Assembly (NCBI RefSeq): GCF_000931465.1
Contig: NZ_CP010892.1
Location: 5,603,388-5,667,387, forward strand
Direction: 5' to 3'
Length of the DNA stretch: 64,000 nt
From: Pseudomonas sp. MRSN 12121
GTDB taxonomy: Bacteria; Pseudomonadota; Gammaproteobacteria; Pseudomonadales; Pseudomonadaceae
Part shown: positions 51,155 to 60,068 of the stretch, piece after piece
Numbering within the stretch: the stretch's first letter is position 1
Layout of the letters: each line of letters opens with the position of its first letter
Position numbers and translations under genes: made by a program
The notes under the pieces: model-generated
Seen by the model: the letters and a program-made list of their open reading frames with translations, nothing else
The model's database searches: none
What the model was told of the DNA's origin: nothing

Positions 51155-51266
51155 ATCGCAGCCTCGCTGGCGCTCGGCAGCGGCTACACGTTTTGTGTTG
51201 CACGCCAGCTTGAGGCACCACCCGATTCCAGTAGCCGCTGCCGAGCGTGAGCGAGGCTGCGATCGC
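51155..51266. repeat. REP pair, arms in the opposite order
   Basis: The same element as at 31916 and 32824, but the arms are outward: ATCGCAGCCTCGC...GGCTAC first (51155-51187) and GTAGCCGCTGCCGAG...GCGATC second (51231-51266), i.e. the tail-to-tail form. Confidence 0.8.
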
Positions 51267-51378
51267 CTGCGAAGCAGGCGTAATTCCACCTGCCCCACCG
51301 CAAAGCCAGCGGCGGACTTTCATCGTGTGTGCCTCAGGCATACTCCCGGGCACGACCGTGAATGGAGGAACACCTGCC

Positions 51379-51714
51379 ATGAAAACCCTGTCCCTGAGCC
51401 TCGCCTTGTTGACCGCGCTCCTCGCCAACCCGGCCCAAGCCTCCAGCCCCGATGCCTGGGCCGCATTCGACAAGCAGGTCCTGGCCAGCTGCCTCAAGGC
51501 CAGCCAGCTGAAGAACACCAAGGCCATCGGCCAGGCCGCGCAGTTCGACGATCGGGTCGGCTACAGCGCCCTGCTGCTCCAGGGCCAATATCCGCAAAAA
51601 CACATGAAGGGCCAGACCGGCGTCGAACTGTGCCTGTACGACAAACAGCGCAAGAGCGCCCATGTCACCGAGTGGGATTCGATCCGTCCCGCCCTCGGCG
51701 CCCAGGCTCAATGA
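51379..51714 (+). CDS. Small exported protein, unknown function
   Basis: The ATG at 51379 has GGAGGA ten bases upstream and gives 111 residues. MKTLSLSLALLTALLANPAQA is a clear Sec signal peptide. The mature part has two cysteines (LASCLKASQ, ELCLYDKQ), likely disulfide-bonded, and reads SALLLQGQYPQKHMKGQTGVELCLYDK, typical of small Pseudomonas periplasmic proteins of unknown role. Confidence 0.8.
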   Translation: MKTLSLSLALLTALLANPAQASSPDAWAAFDKQVLASCLKASQLKNTKAIGQAAQFDDRVGYSALLLQGQYPQKHMKGQTGVELCLYDKQRKSAHVTEWDSIRPALGAQAQ

Positions 51715-51806
51715 CTGGCGCACAACTTGCTTCGAGAATGCCCTCAACCCGGTAGCGCAAGACTTTCCGTCGCCGCTCCCGCCTCTCGACGATGGCTGCG
51801 TGCTCA

Positions 51807-52556
51807 ATGAATACTCGTTTTTCCTGCATAGGCTGCGGCAAGTGCTGCAACGACCACCACGTTCCCCTGACACTCGGCGAAGCACGCCAGTGGGCGCGGG
51901 ATGGCGGGCAAGTGATCGTGCTGGTGGAGGGCTTCCTGGGCAACGGCCTGGGGCTGCCGGCCGGGCAGCGTGAACACGCCGAACGACGCTCCTGCCTGGT
52001 GCCCAGCGGCAAGGCCCAGGCCCATGTGGCGATCACCTTCGCCGCCTACAACGTCGGCCCCTGCCGGAATCTTGACGAAGACAACCTCTGCCGGATCTAT
52101 GAACGCCGGCCGCTGGTCTGCCGCATCTACCCGATGGAGATCAACCCGCACATCCCGCTCAACCCGGCGCTCAAGGAGTGCCCGCCCGAATCCTGGGAAC
52201 AAGGCCCGGCGCTGATCGTTGGCGGCCAACTGGCGGACCAGGAACTGGCCGAACTGATCCAGCGCTCGCGCCAGGCCGACCGCGACGATATCCACAGTAA
52301 ACAAGCCATCTGCCAACGGCTGGGGATTCACACCACTGCACTCAAGGGCGATGGTTTTACCGCCTACCTGCCGGACATGGCCGCCCTGGCCGAAGCCATC
52401 GAGCAGGTCCAGGCGCAAGCGACGACGGCAGCGCCCGGCGAATGGCAGTTCCATGTCTCAGGGACGGACGTCGCCGCCCAGGTGCAGGACGCCGGCGCCC
52501 AGGTCGTGACCGAGGCACCGCTCACCTACGCCTTCATTTCCCTGCGCGCCGCCTGA
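51807..52556 (+). CDS. YkgJ-family cysteine-cluster (zinc/iron chelating) protein
   Basis: The start at 51807 (MNTRFSCIGCGKCCNDHH) gives 249 residues. The CxxCxxCC cluster and later Cys (GPCRNLDEDNLCRIYERRPLVCRIYPM) define the YkgJ/PF03692 family, thought to hold a metal cluster; molecular function unknown. No signal peptide, so probably cytoplasmic. Confidence 0.85.
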   Translation: MNTRFSCIGCGKCCNDHHVPLTLGEARQWARDGGQVIVLVEGFLGNGLGLPAGQREHAERRSCLVPSGKAQAHVAITFAAYNVGPCRNLDEDNLCRIYERRPLVCRIYPMEINPHIPLNPALKECPPESWEQGPALIVGGQLADQELAELIQRSRQADRDDIHSKQAICQRLGIHTTALKGDGFTAYLPDMAALAEAIEQVQAQATTAAPGEWQFHVSGTDVAAQVQDAGAQVVTEAPLTYAFISLRAA

Positions 52557-52598
52557 CCTGCTGCCGACACGCAGGCGGCAGCTGAAAAAGCGCCCGGA

Positions 52599-52841
52599 TC
52601 AGCGCTTGCCCATCGAGCGGCGGGTGCCGGGCGGCGCCGCGCCCGGGGTCTTGGCGTGACCGTCGGCGACGCCATTCTTGTACCAGGGCAATTGGTTATT
52701 CCTGGCTTGGGCGAATTCGGACGGTTTGAATGGAAACTTGAACGGCGCGATCGCCGGCTTGCCGTTGCCAGGCGCGCTGGCGTCGGCAGCCTGCTCGGCG
52801 CCAGGAGCGTCGGGCACAGGCGATTGATCAGGAGAGGTCAT
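52599..52841 (-). CDS. Small hypothetical protein, Pro/Ala-rich
   Basis: An 80-residue hydrophilic protein with a low-complexity N-terminal half (PDAPGAEQAADASAPGNGKP) and a conserved-looking core PFKFPFKPSEFAQARNNQLPWYKNG, ending in a basic GTRRSMGKR. A GGAG-type site precedes its ATG. The function is not recognisable; I rate it a real gene because codon use and the ribosome-binding site fit. Confidence 0.6.
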   Translation of the reverse strand: MTSPDQSPVPDAPGAEQAADASAPGNGKPAIAPFKFPFKPSEFAQARNNQLPWYKNGVADGHAKTPGAAPPGTRRSMGKR

Positions 52842-53062
52842 GGTGGCTCCGGGTGCGGAACGACCCGATGAACCGGGCCGCGAGGGCCGGCAGTATACCT
52901 GCGCAGCGCCGATCTTTAACCTGCCGCCCGACGCCCCGGTTCGGCCTTTGCTGACAGCGCTGTCAGGCAGGCGTCACGTTGCTGACCCGGTTGGCCGGCT
53001 ATAACGGGGCCATTGATACTGGCCGTTTTCCCGTTCCCCTTGCCCCCCCGGCGCTGGCGTCC

Positions 53063-54232
53063 ATGCGTAATCGAAAAACCGTCGTTGTGCTCGCAGGCGT
53101 GCTCGCCGTTATCGTTGCCGGGGGCCTGTGGCTCCAGCTCAAGCCCCCCGGCGCCAAGCTCGCCGCACCCACCGCGGTGCCGGTGCGAGTGGTCAGCGTG
53201 GCCCAGCAGGATGTGCCACGGCACGTGACCGGCATAGGTTCGGTGCTGTCGCTGCACAGCGTGGTGATCCGCCCGCAGGTGGACGGCATCCTGACCCGGT
53301 TGCTGGTCAAGGAAGGCCAGCTGGTGAAGACCGGCGACCTGCTGGCCACCCTCGACGACCGCTCGATCCGCGCCAGCCTCGACCAGGCCCGAGCGCAACT
53401 GGCGCAGAACCAGGCGCAGTTGCAAGTGGCCCAGGTCAACCTGCAACGCTACAAGCTGCTGTCGGTGGACGACGGCGTCTCCAGGCAGACCTACGACCAG
53501 CAGCAGGCACTGGTCAACCAGCTCAAGGCCAGCACCCAGGGCAACCAGGCGGCCATCGATGCGGCGCAGGTGCAACTGTCCTACACGCAGATTCGTTCGC
53601 CGGTGTCCGGCCGTGTCGGCATCCGTACCGTGGACGAAGGCAATTTCCTGCGCACCAGCGATACCCAGGGCCTGTTCTCGGTGACCCAGATCGATCCGAT
53701 CGCGGTGGAGTTTTCCTTGCCGCAGCAGATGCTGCCAAGCCTGCAGGGGCTGCTGGCAACCTCCCCCCCGGCCTCGGTGGAGGCCTACCTCGGCGCCGAT
53801 ACCGATAGCGTGACCGGCGACCGCCTGGGCGAAGGCCACCTGAGCCTGATCGACAACCAGATCGATACCAATACCGGGACCATCCGCGCCAAGGCCGAGT
53901 TCGACAACCCCGGGCAAAAACTCTGGCCCGGCCAGCTGGTGACCATCAAGATCCGCACCGCCGTGGACAAAGGCGCCCTGGTAGTCCCGCCCGGCGTGGT
54001 GCAACGCGGCCTGGATAAACACTTCGTGTATCGGGTCAAGGACGACCAGGTGGAAATCGTCCCGGTGCAGATGGTCTACCAGGACAGCGGCCAGAACATC
54101 ATCCAGGGCGTGCAGGCCGGCGACCGGCTGGTCAGCGACGGTCAGTCGCGGCTCAAGGCCGGCGCGCGTATCGAAGTGCTCAGCGAACCGCCGCAGCAGA
54201 TCCAGGCGGCGAATACGGGGCCGCAGCCATGA
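53063..54232 (+). CDS. RND efflux periplasmic adaptor
   Basis: The start at 53063 (MRNRKTVVVLAGVLAVIVAGG) gives 389 residues with one N-terminal membrane anchor. It is an HlyD/MFP adaptor: lipoyl halves (VVIRPQVDGILTRLLVKEGQLVKTGDLLATLD; IRSPVSGRVGIRTVDEGNFL), a coiled-coil hairpin between (DQARAQLAQNQAQLQVAQ) and a beta-barrel region (GTIRAKAEFDNPGQKLWPGQLV). It overlaps the pump gene by 4 bases. It resembles MdtA. Confidence 0.92.
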   Translation: MRNRKTVVVLAGVLAVIVAGGLWLQLKPPGAKLAAPTAVPVRVVSVAQQDVPRHVTGIGSVLSLHSVVIRPQVDGILTRLLVKEGQLVKTGDLLATLDDRSIRASLDQARAQLAQNQAQLQVAQVNLQRYKLLSVDDGVSRQTYDQQQALVNQLKASTQGNQAAIDAAQVQLSYTQIRSPVSGRVGIRTVDEGNFLRTSDTQGLFSVTQIDPIAVEFSLPQQMLPSLQGLLATSPPASVEAYLGADTDSVTGDRLGEGHLSLIDNQIDTNTGTIRAKAEFDNPGQKLWPGQLVTIKIRTAVDKGALVVPPGVVQRGLDKHFVYRVKDDQVEIVPVQMVYQDSGQNIIQGVQAGDRLVSDGQSRLKAGARIEVLSEPPQQIQAANTGPQP

Positions 54233-57200
54233 AGGGCCGCGGCTCGATTTCGGCCTGGTGCGTCGACCATCCGGTCGCCACCCTGCTGCTGACGTTCGCC
54301 CTGGTACTGCTGGGCGCCATCGCCTTTCCCAGGCTGCCGGTGGCGCCGTTGCCCGAAGCGGAGTTCCCGACCATCCAGGTCAGCGCGCAACTGCCCGGCG
54401 CCAGCCCGGAAACCATGGCCTCGTCCGTGGCCACGCCGCTGGAGGTGCAATTCAGCGCCATCCCCGGCATGACCCAGATGACCTCCAGCAGTGCCCTGGG
54501 CTCGACCCTGCTGACCCTGCAATTCACCCTCGACAAGAGCATCGATACCGCCGCCCAGGAAGTGCAGGCGGCGATCAACACCGCCTCGGGCAAGCTGCCC
54601 AACGACATGCCGAGCCTGCCCACCTGGCGCAAGGTCAACCCGGCGGACAGCCCGGTGCTGATCCTCAGCATCAGTTCCACACAGATGCCCGGCACCGAGC
54701 TCAGCGACTACGTGGAAACCTTGCTGGCGCGGCAGATCAGCCAGATCAACGGCGTCGGCCTGATCAACATCACCGGCCAGCAGCGCCCGGCGATCCGCGT
54801 CCAGGCCTCGCCCGACCGGCTGGCGGCCATCGGCCTGACCCTGGCCGACATCCGCGTCGCCCTGCAACAGGCCAGCCTCAACCTGGCCAAGGGCGCGCTG
54901 TACGGTGAGTCGAGCATCTCGACCCTGTCGACCAACGACCAGCTGTTCCATCCCGACGATTACGCCCAGTTGATCGTCTCCTACAAGAACGGCGCGCCGG
55001 TGCAGCTCAAGGACGTCGCGCGGGTCATCAGCGGTCCGGAAAACGCCTATGTGCAGGCCTGGTCCAACGACCAGCCGGGGCTCAACCTGGTGATCTTCCG
55101 CCAGCCGGGGGCCAACATCGTCGACACCGTGGACCGCATCCAGGGCGAGCTGCCGCGGCTGCAAGCCATGCTGCCGGCCTCGGTGGACGTGACCGTGCTC
55201 TCGGACCGCACCACGACCATCCGCGCCTCCCTGCACGAAGTGGAACTCACCCTGCTGATCGCGGTGCTGCTGGTGGTGGCGGTGATGGCGCTGTTCCTGC
55301 GCCAGCTGTCGGCGACGCTGATCGTATCCAGCGTGCTCGGGGTGTCGCTGGTGGCCAGCTTCGCCCTGATGTACGTGATGGGCTTCAGCCTGAACAACCT
55401 GACCCTGGTAGCGATCGTGATCTCGGTGGGCTTCGTGGTCGACGACGCGATCGTGGTGGTGGAGAACATCCATCGCCACCTGGAGGCCGGCGACGGCATG
55501 CGCGAGGCGGCGATCAAGGGCGCCGGGGAAATCGGCTTCACCGTGGTCTCCATCAGTTTCTCGCTGATCGCCGCGTTCATTCCCCTGCTGTTCATGGGGG
55601 GCGTGGTCGGCCGGCTGTTCAAGGAGTTCGCCCTGACTGCCACCTCGACCATCCTGATTTCGGTCGCGGTATCGCTGACCCTGGCGCCCACCCTGGCGGC
55701 GCTGTTCATGCGCGCGCCGATTCATCATCCGCATGATCGCCCGGGCTTTGGCGAACGCCTGCTGGCCGTCTACGAACGCGGGCTGCGCCGGGCACTGGCC
55801 CACCAGCGCCTGATGCTCGGCCTGTTCGGCCTGACCCTGGGCCTGGCCGTCGCCGGCTATGTGTTCATCCCCAAGGGTTTCTTCCCGGTGCAGGACACCG
55901 GCTTCGTGCTGGGCACCAGCGAAGCGGCGGCCGACATTTCCTACCCGGACATGGTGGAAAAACACCTGGCCCTGTCGCGGATCCTCGGCGCCGACCCGGC
56001 GGTGGAGACCTTCTCGCATTCGGTGGGCGTCACCGGCAACAACCAGACCATCGCCAACGGCCGCTTCTGGATCGCCCTCAAGGACCGCGGCCAGCGCGAC
56101 GTCTCCGCCAGCCAGTTCATCGACCGCATCCGCCCGCAACTGGCCAAGGTGCCGGGCATCGTCCTGTACCTGCGGGCCGGCCAGGACATCAACCTCAGCT
56201 CCGGGCCAAGCCGCAGCCAGTACCAGTACGTGCTCAAGAGCAACGACGGGCCGACCCTCACCACCTGGACCCAGCGCCTGACGGAAAAACTGCGGGCCAA
56301 CCCGGCCTTTCGCGACCTGTCCAACGACCTGCAACTGGGCGGCAGCATCACCCACATCAGCATCGACCGCAGCGCCGCGGCGCGTTTCGGCCTGACCGCC
56401 ACCGACGTCGACGAAGCCCTCTACGACGCCTTCGGCCAGCGCCAGGTCAACGAATTCCAGACCGAGACCAACCAGTACAACGTGATTCTCGAACTGGACG
56501 CCAAGCAGCGTGGCAAGGCCGAGAGCCTCAACTACTTCTATCTGCGCTCGCCCCTGAGCGGCGAGATGGTGCCGCTGTCGGCGCTGGCCAAGGTCGATCC
56601 GCCCACCGTCGGCCCGCTGTCCATCGCCCACGACGGCATGTTCCCGGCCGCCAACCTGTCGTTCAACCTGGCCCCCGGCGTGGCCCTGGGCGATGCGGTG
56701 ATCATGCTCGACCAGGCGAAGAACGAGATCGGCATGCCCGCCTCCATCGCCGGCAACTTCCAGGGCGCGGCCCAGGCCTTCCAGAGCTCCCTGGCCAGCC
56801 AGCCATGGCTGATCCTCGCGGCGCTGGTGGCGGTGTACATCATCCTCGGCGTGCTCTACGAGAGTTTCGTGCATCCGTTGACCATCATCTCGACCCTGCC
56901 CTCGGCCGGCCTCGGCGCGCTGATCATGCTCTGGCTGCTCGGCCAGGACTTCTCGATCATGGCGCTGATCGGCCTGGTGCTGCTGATCGGCATCGTCAAG
57001 AAGAACGGCATCCTGATGATCGACTTCGCCCTCGAGGCCCAGCGCGAGGGCGGGCTGTCGCCGCAGGAGGCGATCTACCAGGCCTGCATCACGCGGTTCC
57101 GGCCAATCATCATGACCACCCTCGCCGCCCTGCTCGGCGCCCTGCCGCTGATGCTCGGCTATGGCGCCGGCGCCGAGCTGCGCCAGCCCCTGGGGATCGC

Positions 57201-57324
57201 CGTGGTCGGCGGCCTGCTGGTGAGCCAGGCGCTGACGCTGTTCACCACTCCGGTCATATACTTGTGGCTCGAGCGGCTATTCCATCGGCCCATACCAGCG
57301 CCGGCGCTGGCGACTACATCCTGA
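54229..57324 (+). CDS. RND family multidrug efflux pump (HAE1/MdtB-type)
   Basis: A 1031-residue inner-membrane pump with twelve helices and two large periplasmic loops. The opening SAWCVDHPVATLLLTFALVLLG and TM4 VGFVVDDAIVVVENI (the paired Asp for proton relay) are typical, as is GVVGRLFKEFALT. It resembles MdtB/MdtC more than MexB. No outer-membrane channel gene is beside it, so it must use one encoded elsewhere. Substrates unknown. Confidence 0.93.
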   Translation: MKGRGSISAWCVDHPVATLLLTFALVLLGAIAFPRLPVAPLPEAEFPTIQVSAQLPGASPETMASSVATPLEVQFSAIPGMTQMTSSSALGSTLLTLQFTLDKSIDTAAQEVQAAINTASGKLPNDMPSLPTWRKVNPADSPVLILSISSTQMPGTELSDYVETLLARQISQINGVGLINITGQQRPAIRVQASPDRLAAIGLTLADIRVALQQASLNLAKGALYGESSISTLSTNDQLFHPDDYAQLIVSYKNGAPVQLKDVARVISGPENAYVQAWSNDQPGLNLVIFRQPGANIVDTVDRIQGELPRLQAMLPASVDVTVLSDRTTTIRASLHEVELTLLIAVLLVVAVMALFLRQLSATLIVSSVLGVSLVASFALMYVMGFSLNNLTLVAIVISVGFVVDDAIVVVENIHRHLEAGDGMREAAIKGAGEIGFTVVSISFSLIAAFIPLLFMGGVVGRLFKEFALTATSTILISVAVSLTLAPTLAALFMRAPIHHPHDRPGFGERLLAVYERGLRRALAHQRLMLGLFGLTLGLAVAGYVFIPKGFFPVQDTGFVLGTSEAAADISYPDMVEKHLALSRILGADPAVETFSHSVGVTGNNQTIANGRFWIALKDRGQRDVSASQFIDRIRPQLAKVPGIVLYLRAGQDINLSSGPSRSQYQYVLKSNDGPTLTTWTQRLTEKLRANPAFRDLSNDLQLGGSITHISIDRSAAARFGLTATDVDEALYDAFGQRQVNEFQTETNQYNVILELDAKQRGKAESLNYFYLRSPLSGEMVPLSALAKVDPPTVGPLSIAHDGMFPAANLSFNLAPGVALGDAVIMLDQAKNEIGMPASIAGNFQGAAQAFQSSLASQPWLILAALVAVYIILGVLYESFVHPLTIISTLPSAGLGALIMLWLLGQDFSIMALIGLVLLIGIVKKNGILMIDFALEAQREGGLSPQEAIYQACITRFRPIIMTTLAALLGALPLMLGYGAGAELRQPLGIAVVGGLLVSQALTLFTTPVIYLWLERLFHRPIPAPALATTS

Positions 57325-57333
57325 GGCGGGGTC

Positions 57334-58011
57334 ATGCGCGTTCTGATTATCGAAGATGAAGAAAAAACCGCGGACTACCTGCACCGCGGCCTGACTGAAC
57401 AAGGCTATACCGTGGACCTCGCGCGCGATGGCGTGGAGGGCCTGCACCTGGCGCTGGAAGGCGACTACGCGGTGATCGTGCTCGACGTGATGCTGCCGGG
57501 CATCGACGGTTTCGGCGTGCTGCGGGCCCTGCGCGCGCGCAAGCAGACGCCGGTGATCATGCTCACCGCCCGCGAGCGCGTCGAAGACCGCATCAAGGGC
57601 CTGCGCGACGGTGCCGACGATTACCTGGGCAAACCCTTTTCCTTCCTCGAACTGGTGGCGCGCCTGCAGGCCCTGACCCGCCGCAGCGGCGGCCACGAGC
57701 CGGTGCAGATCAGCATCGCCGACCTGTGGATCGACCTCATCAGCCGCAAGGCCAGCCGGGCCGGCACGCGCCTGGACCTGACCGCCAAGGAGTTCTCGCT
57801 GCTCAGCGTGCTCGCCCGGCGCCAGGGCGAGATCCTGTCGAAGACCGCGATCGCGGAAATGGTCTGGGACATCAATTTCGACAGCGACGCCAATGTCGTC
57901 GAGGTGGCGATCAAGCGCCTGCGGGCCAAGCTCGACGGGCCCTTCGAACAGAAGCTGCTGCACACCATCCGCGGCATGGGGTATGTGCTGGAGAACCGCA
58001 GTGTCTCGTAA
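57334..58011 (+). CDS. OmpR-family response regulator (CopR/IrlR-like)
   Basis: A 225-residue response regulator: receiver with IIEDEEKTADYL, phospho-acceptor Asp51 (VIVLDVMLPG) and Lys (LGKPFSF), then a winged helix-turn-helix DNA-binding domain (LTAKEFSLLSVLARRQGEI, VVEVAIKRLRAKLD). It starts 9 bp after the pump gene and overlaps the kinase gene by 11 bases. Probable regulator of the efflux genes. Confidence 0.94.
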   Translation: MRVLIIEDEEKTADYLHRGLTEQGYTVDLARDGVEGLHLALEGDYAVIVLDVMLPGIDGFGVLRALRARKQTPVIMLTARERVEDRIKGLRDGADDYLGKPFSFLELVARLQALTRRSGGHEPVQISIADLWIDLISRKASRAGTRLDLTAKEFSLLSVLARRQGEILSKTAIAEMVWDINFDSDANVVEVAIKRLRAKLDGPFEQKLLHTIRGMGYVLENRSVS

Positions 58012-59365
58012 CTCGATCGCCCTGCGCCTGAGCGGGCTGTTCACCCTGGTCGCGCTGCTGGTGTTCCTGCTGATCGGCGGCGCGCTCTACCAACAGGTGG
58101 ACAAGGGCCTGGGCCTGCTGCCCGAGGCCGAGCTGGACGCGCGCTACAGCGTGCTGGAGTCGGCCCTGACCCGCTTCGGCAACCCGGAGCACTGGGCCAA
58201 GATCCACAACAAGCTCAAGCTGCTCAGCGAAGAGGACAAACGCATCCGCTTCTGGGTGGTCAGCAGCGACCCCGCCTACGAATACGGTGACCCCGATCAG
58301 CGGCTCCGGCGTTTCGCCCAGGGCCCGGTGGGCATGCGTGACCTGACCCTGCCCGAGTATCGCCATCCGCTGAAAGTGCTGGTCAGCCAGCTGCCGGCCA
58401 AGGAGCAGCGACCGCCGCTGCGCTTTCTGATCGCCATCGACACCGAAGCGGTCTACGAGACCCAGCACCAGTTGCTGATCGCCCTTATCAGCCTGGCCAT
58501 CGTCGGCGTGCTGCTGGCCTCGGCGCTGGGGTACTGGGTGGCGCGCATCGGCCTCAAGCCCTTGATCAGGTTATCCGAGGAGGCCCAGCGCCTGGCTCCG
58601 CCAAGGCTGTCCGGGCGCCTGCAACTGTCGTCGCTGCCGCCGGAGCTGACGCAGTTCGCCAATTCGTTCAACTCGACCCTGGAGCGGGTGGAACAAGCCT
58701 ATTCGCGCCTGGAGTCGTTCAATGCCGATGTCGCCCACGAGTTGCGTTCGCCACTGACCAACCTGATCGGCCAGACCCAGGTGGCGCTGACCCGCGGGCG
58801 TTCCGCCGAGCATTATTTCGAGGTGCTGCAATCCAATCTCGAGGAGCTGGAACGGCTGCGTTCGATCATCAACGACATGCTGTTCCTGGCCAGCGCCGAC
58901 CAGGGCAGCAAGGCCACCAAGCTCACCAGCACCTCCCTGGCCGGTGAAGTGGCGACCACCCTGGACTACCTGGATTTCATCCTCGAGGACGCCCAGGTCA
59001 AGGTCGAGGTCAGTGGCGATGCCCTGGTGCGGATCGAGATCGCCCACCTGCGCCGGGCGCTGATCAACCTGCTGAGCAATGCCGTGCAACACACCCGGCC
59101 CGGCCAGGTGATCCGGGTAGAAATCGATGCCCGGGAAGGCCAGGTGGCGATCGCCGTCAGCAACCCGGGCCAGGCCATTTCCAGCGAACACCTGCCCCGG
59201 CTGTTCGAGCGCTTCTACCGGGTCGATGCCTCCCGCAGCAACAGCGGCGCCAACCACGGCCTGGGGCTGGCGATCGTCAAGGCCATCGCCCTGATGCACG
59301 GCGGCGACGTATTCGTACGCAGCGATAAAGGCATCAACACCTTCGGCCTCTACCTGCCGGCCTGA
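58001..59365 (+). CDS. Heavy-metal-type sensor histidine kinase
   Basis: A GTG at 58001 inside the regulator's 3' end gives 454 residues. Two membrane helices flank a periplasmic sensor (about 30-155), then HAMP, the H box FNADVAHELRSPLTNLIGQT and ATP-binding boxes (LSNAVQHTRP, GLGLAIVKAIALMHGG). Related to CopS/IrlS kinases that sense metals; the stimulus here is unknown, though the linked pump suggests metals or drugs. Confidence 0.92.
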   Translation: MSRNSIALRLSGLFTLVALLVFLLIGGALYQQVDKGLGLLPEAELDARYSVLESALTRFGNPEHWAKIHNKLKLLSEEDKRIRFWVVSSDPAYEYGDPDQRLRRFAQGPVGMRDLTLPEYRHPLKVLVSQLPAKEQRPPLRFLIAIDTEAVYETQHQLLIALISLAIVGVLLASALGYWVARIGLKPLIRLSEEAQRLAPPRLSGRLQLSSLPPELTQFANSFNSTLERVEQAYSRLESFNADVAHELRSPLTNLIGQTQVALTRGRSAEHYFEVLQSNLEELERLRSIINDMLFLASADQGSKATKLTSTSLAGEVATTLDYLDFILEDAQVKVEVSGDALVRIEIAHLRRALINLLSNAVQHTRPGQVIRVEIDAREGQVAIAVSNPGQAISSEHLPRLFERFYRVDASRSNSGANHGLGLAIVKAIALMHGGDVFVRSDKGINTFGLYLPA

Positions 59366-59368
59366 GTG

Positions 59369-59530
59369 GCGATAGCGGTGCATCAGGCACACCGCATCGC
59401 CTGCATCGCCGGCAAGCCTGGCTCCTACAAAAAATGGATCGCCGCAGACCTGTAGGAGCGAGGCTTGCCCGCGATAGCGGTGCACCAGGCACACCGCATC
59501 GACTGCATCGCCGGCAAGCCGGCTCCTACG
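59369..59530. repeat. REP cluster with a ~60-bp direct repeat
   Basis: A ~60-bp unit occurs twice (59369-59429 and 59471-59530), nearly identical: GCGATAGCGGTGCAYCAGGC, then ACACCGCATCG, CATCGCCGGCAAGCC and GGCTCCTAC. Between them a TGTAGGAGCGAGGCTTGCCC core is inverted to them. It follows the kinase gene. Confidence 0.8.
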
Positions 59531-59656
59531 AAAGAGGCAATAACTATTGCTTTTGTGGTAACAGTCCTTATCCTGTTCGGCGCTTTTTCCAACGGCGTTG
59601 AAGTTATATTTTTGTCGCACCTAATTTGAACTTGCTCTGCAAGAAGGTCTTCAGAA

Positions 59657-59878
59657 ATGTCCAACAGTATGGGTATTGCCAGCGCGTTTGTTTTGTCCTC
59701 CCTGTTCTTGGCCCCTATGGCCATGGCCGAAGAATCGCAGACTTTCGCCGCGCATAACGCCGCGCGCGCCGCTGCATTCCAGGAAGCCCGGGAAGCGCTG
59801 GTTGCCAAGCAACAGGGCAGTGAGCCGCAGGAAATCACCGCGGAACAACGCCAGCCGGAAGTTCGCAAAGACAGTTGA
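59657..59878 (+). CDS. Small exported peptide, unknown function
   Basis: A 73-residue protein with a signal peptide (SAFVLSSLFLAPMAMA, cleavage near residue 24) and a short, charged, probably helical mature part (AAHNAARAAAFQEAREALVAKQ, PEVRKDS). An AGAAGG site precedes the ATG and a strong terminator follows. Codon use fits. It precedes an oprD-family gene but has its own terminator, so it is a separate unit. Confidence 0.65.
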   Translation: MSNSMGIASAFVLSSLFLAPMAMAEESQTFAAHNAARAAAFQEAREALVAKQQGSEPQEITAEQRQPEVRKDS

Positions 59879-59941
59879 TATTCATGACCGACTCGTTTCC
59901 CTCGACAACTTCTCTGCTCTAACCCTGGAGTAAGTTGTCTT

Positions 59942-59972
59942 AAAGCCGCTGACAACAGCGGCTTTTTTTTGC
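59942..59972 (+). terminator. Rho-independent terminator
   Basis: AAAGCCGCTG / CAGCGGCTTT hairpin with a 4-base loop, followed by a T-run, downstream of the small exported peptide gene. Confidence 0.9.
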
Positions 59973-60068
59973 ATGTAGCGCCGGACTTTCCATTCGTTTC
60001 ATCCAGAACAAGAAACACCCGATTCGACAATAACAACGATCGTCATTTATCCAAGGAGCGCTATACCG

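Noticed and set aside
54142..56874. 910-codon open frame antisense to the RND pump
   Set aside because: A high-GC shadow: composition of His/Gln/Arg/Gly-rich sequence, no domain, and the plus strand encodes a full conserved pump.
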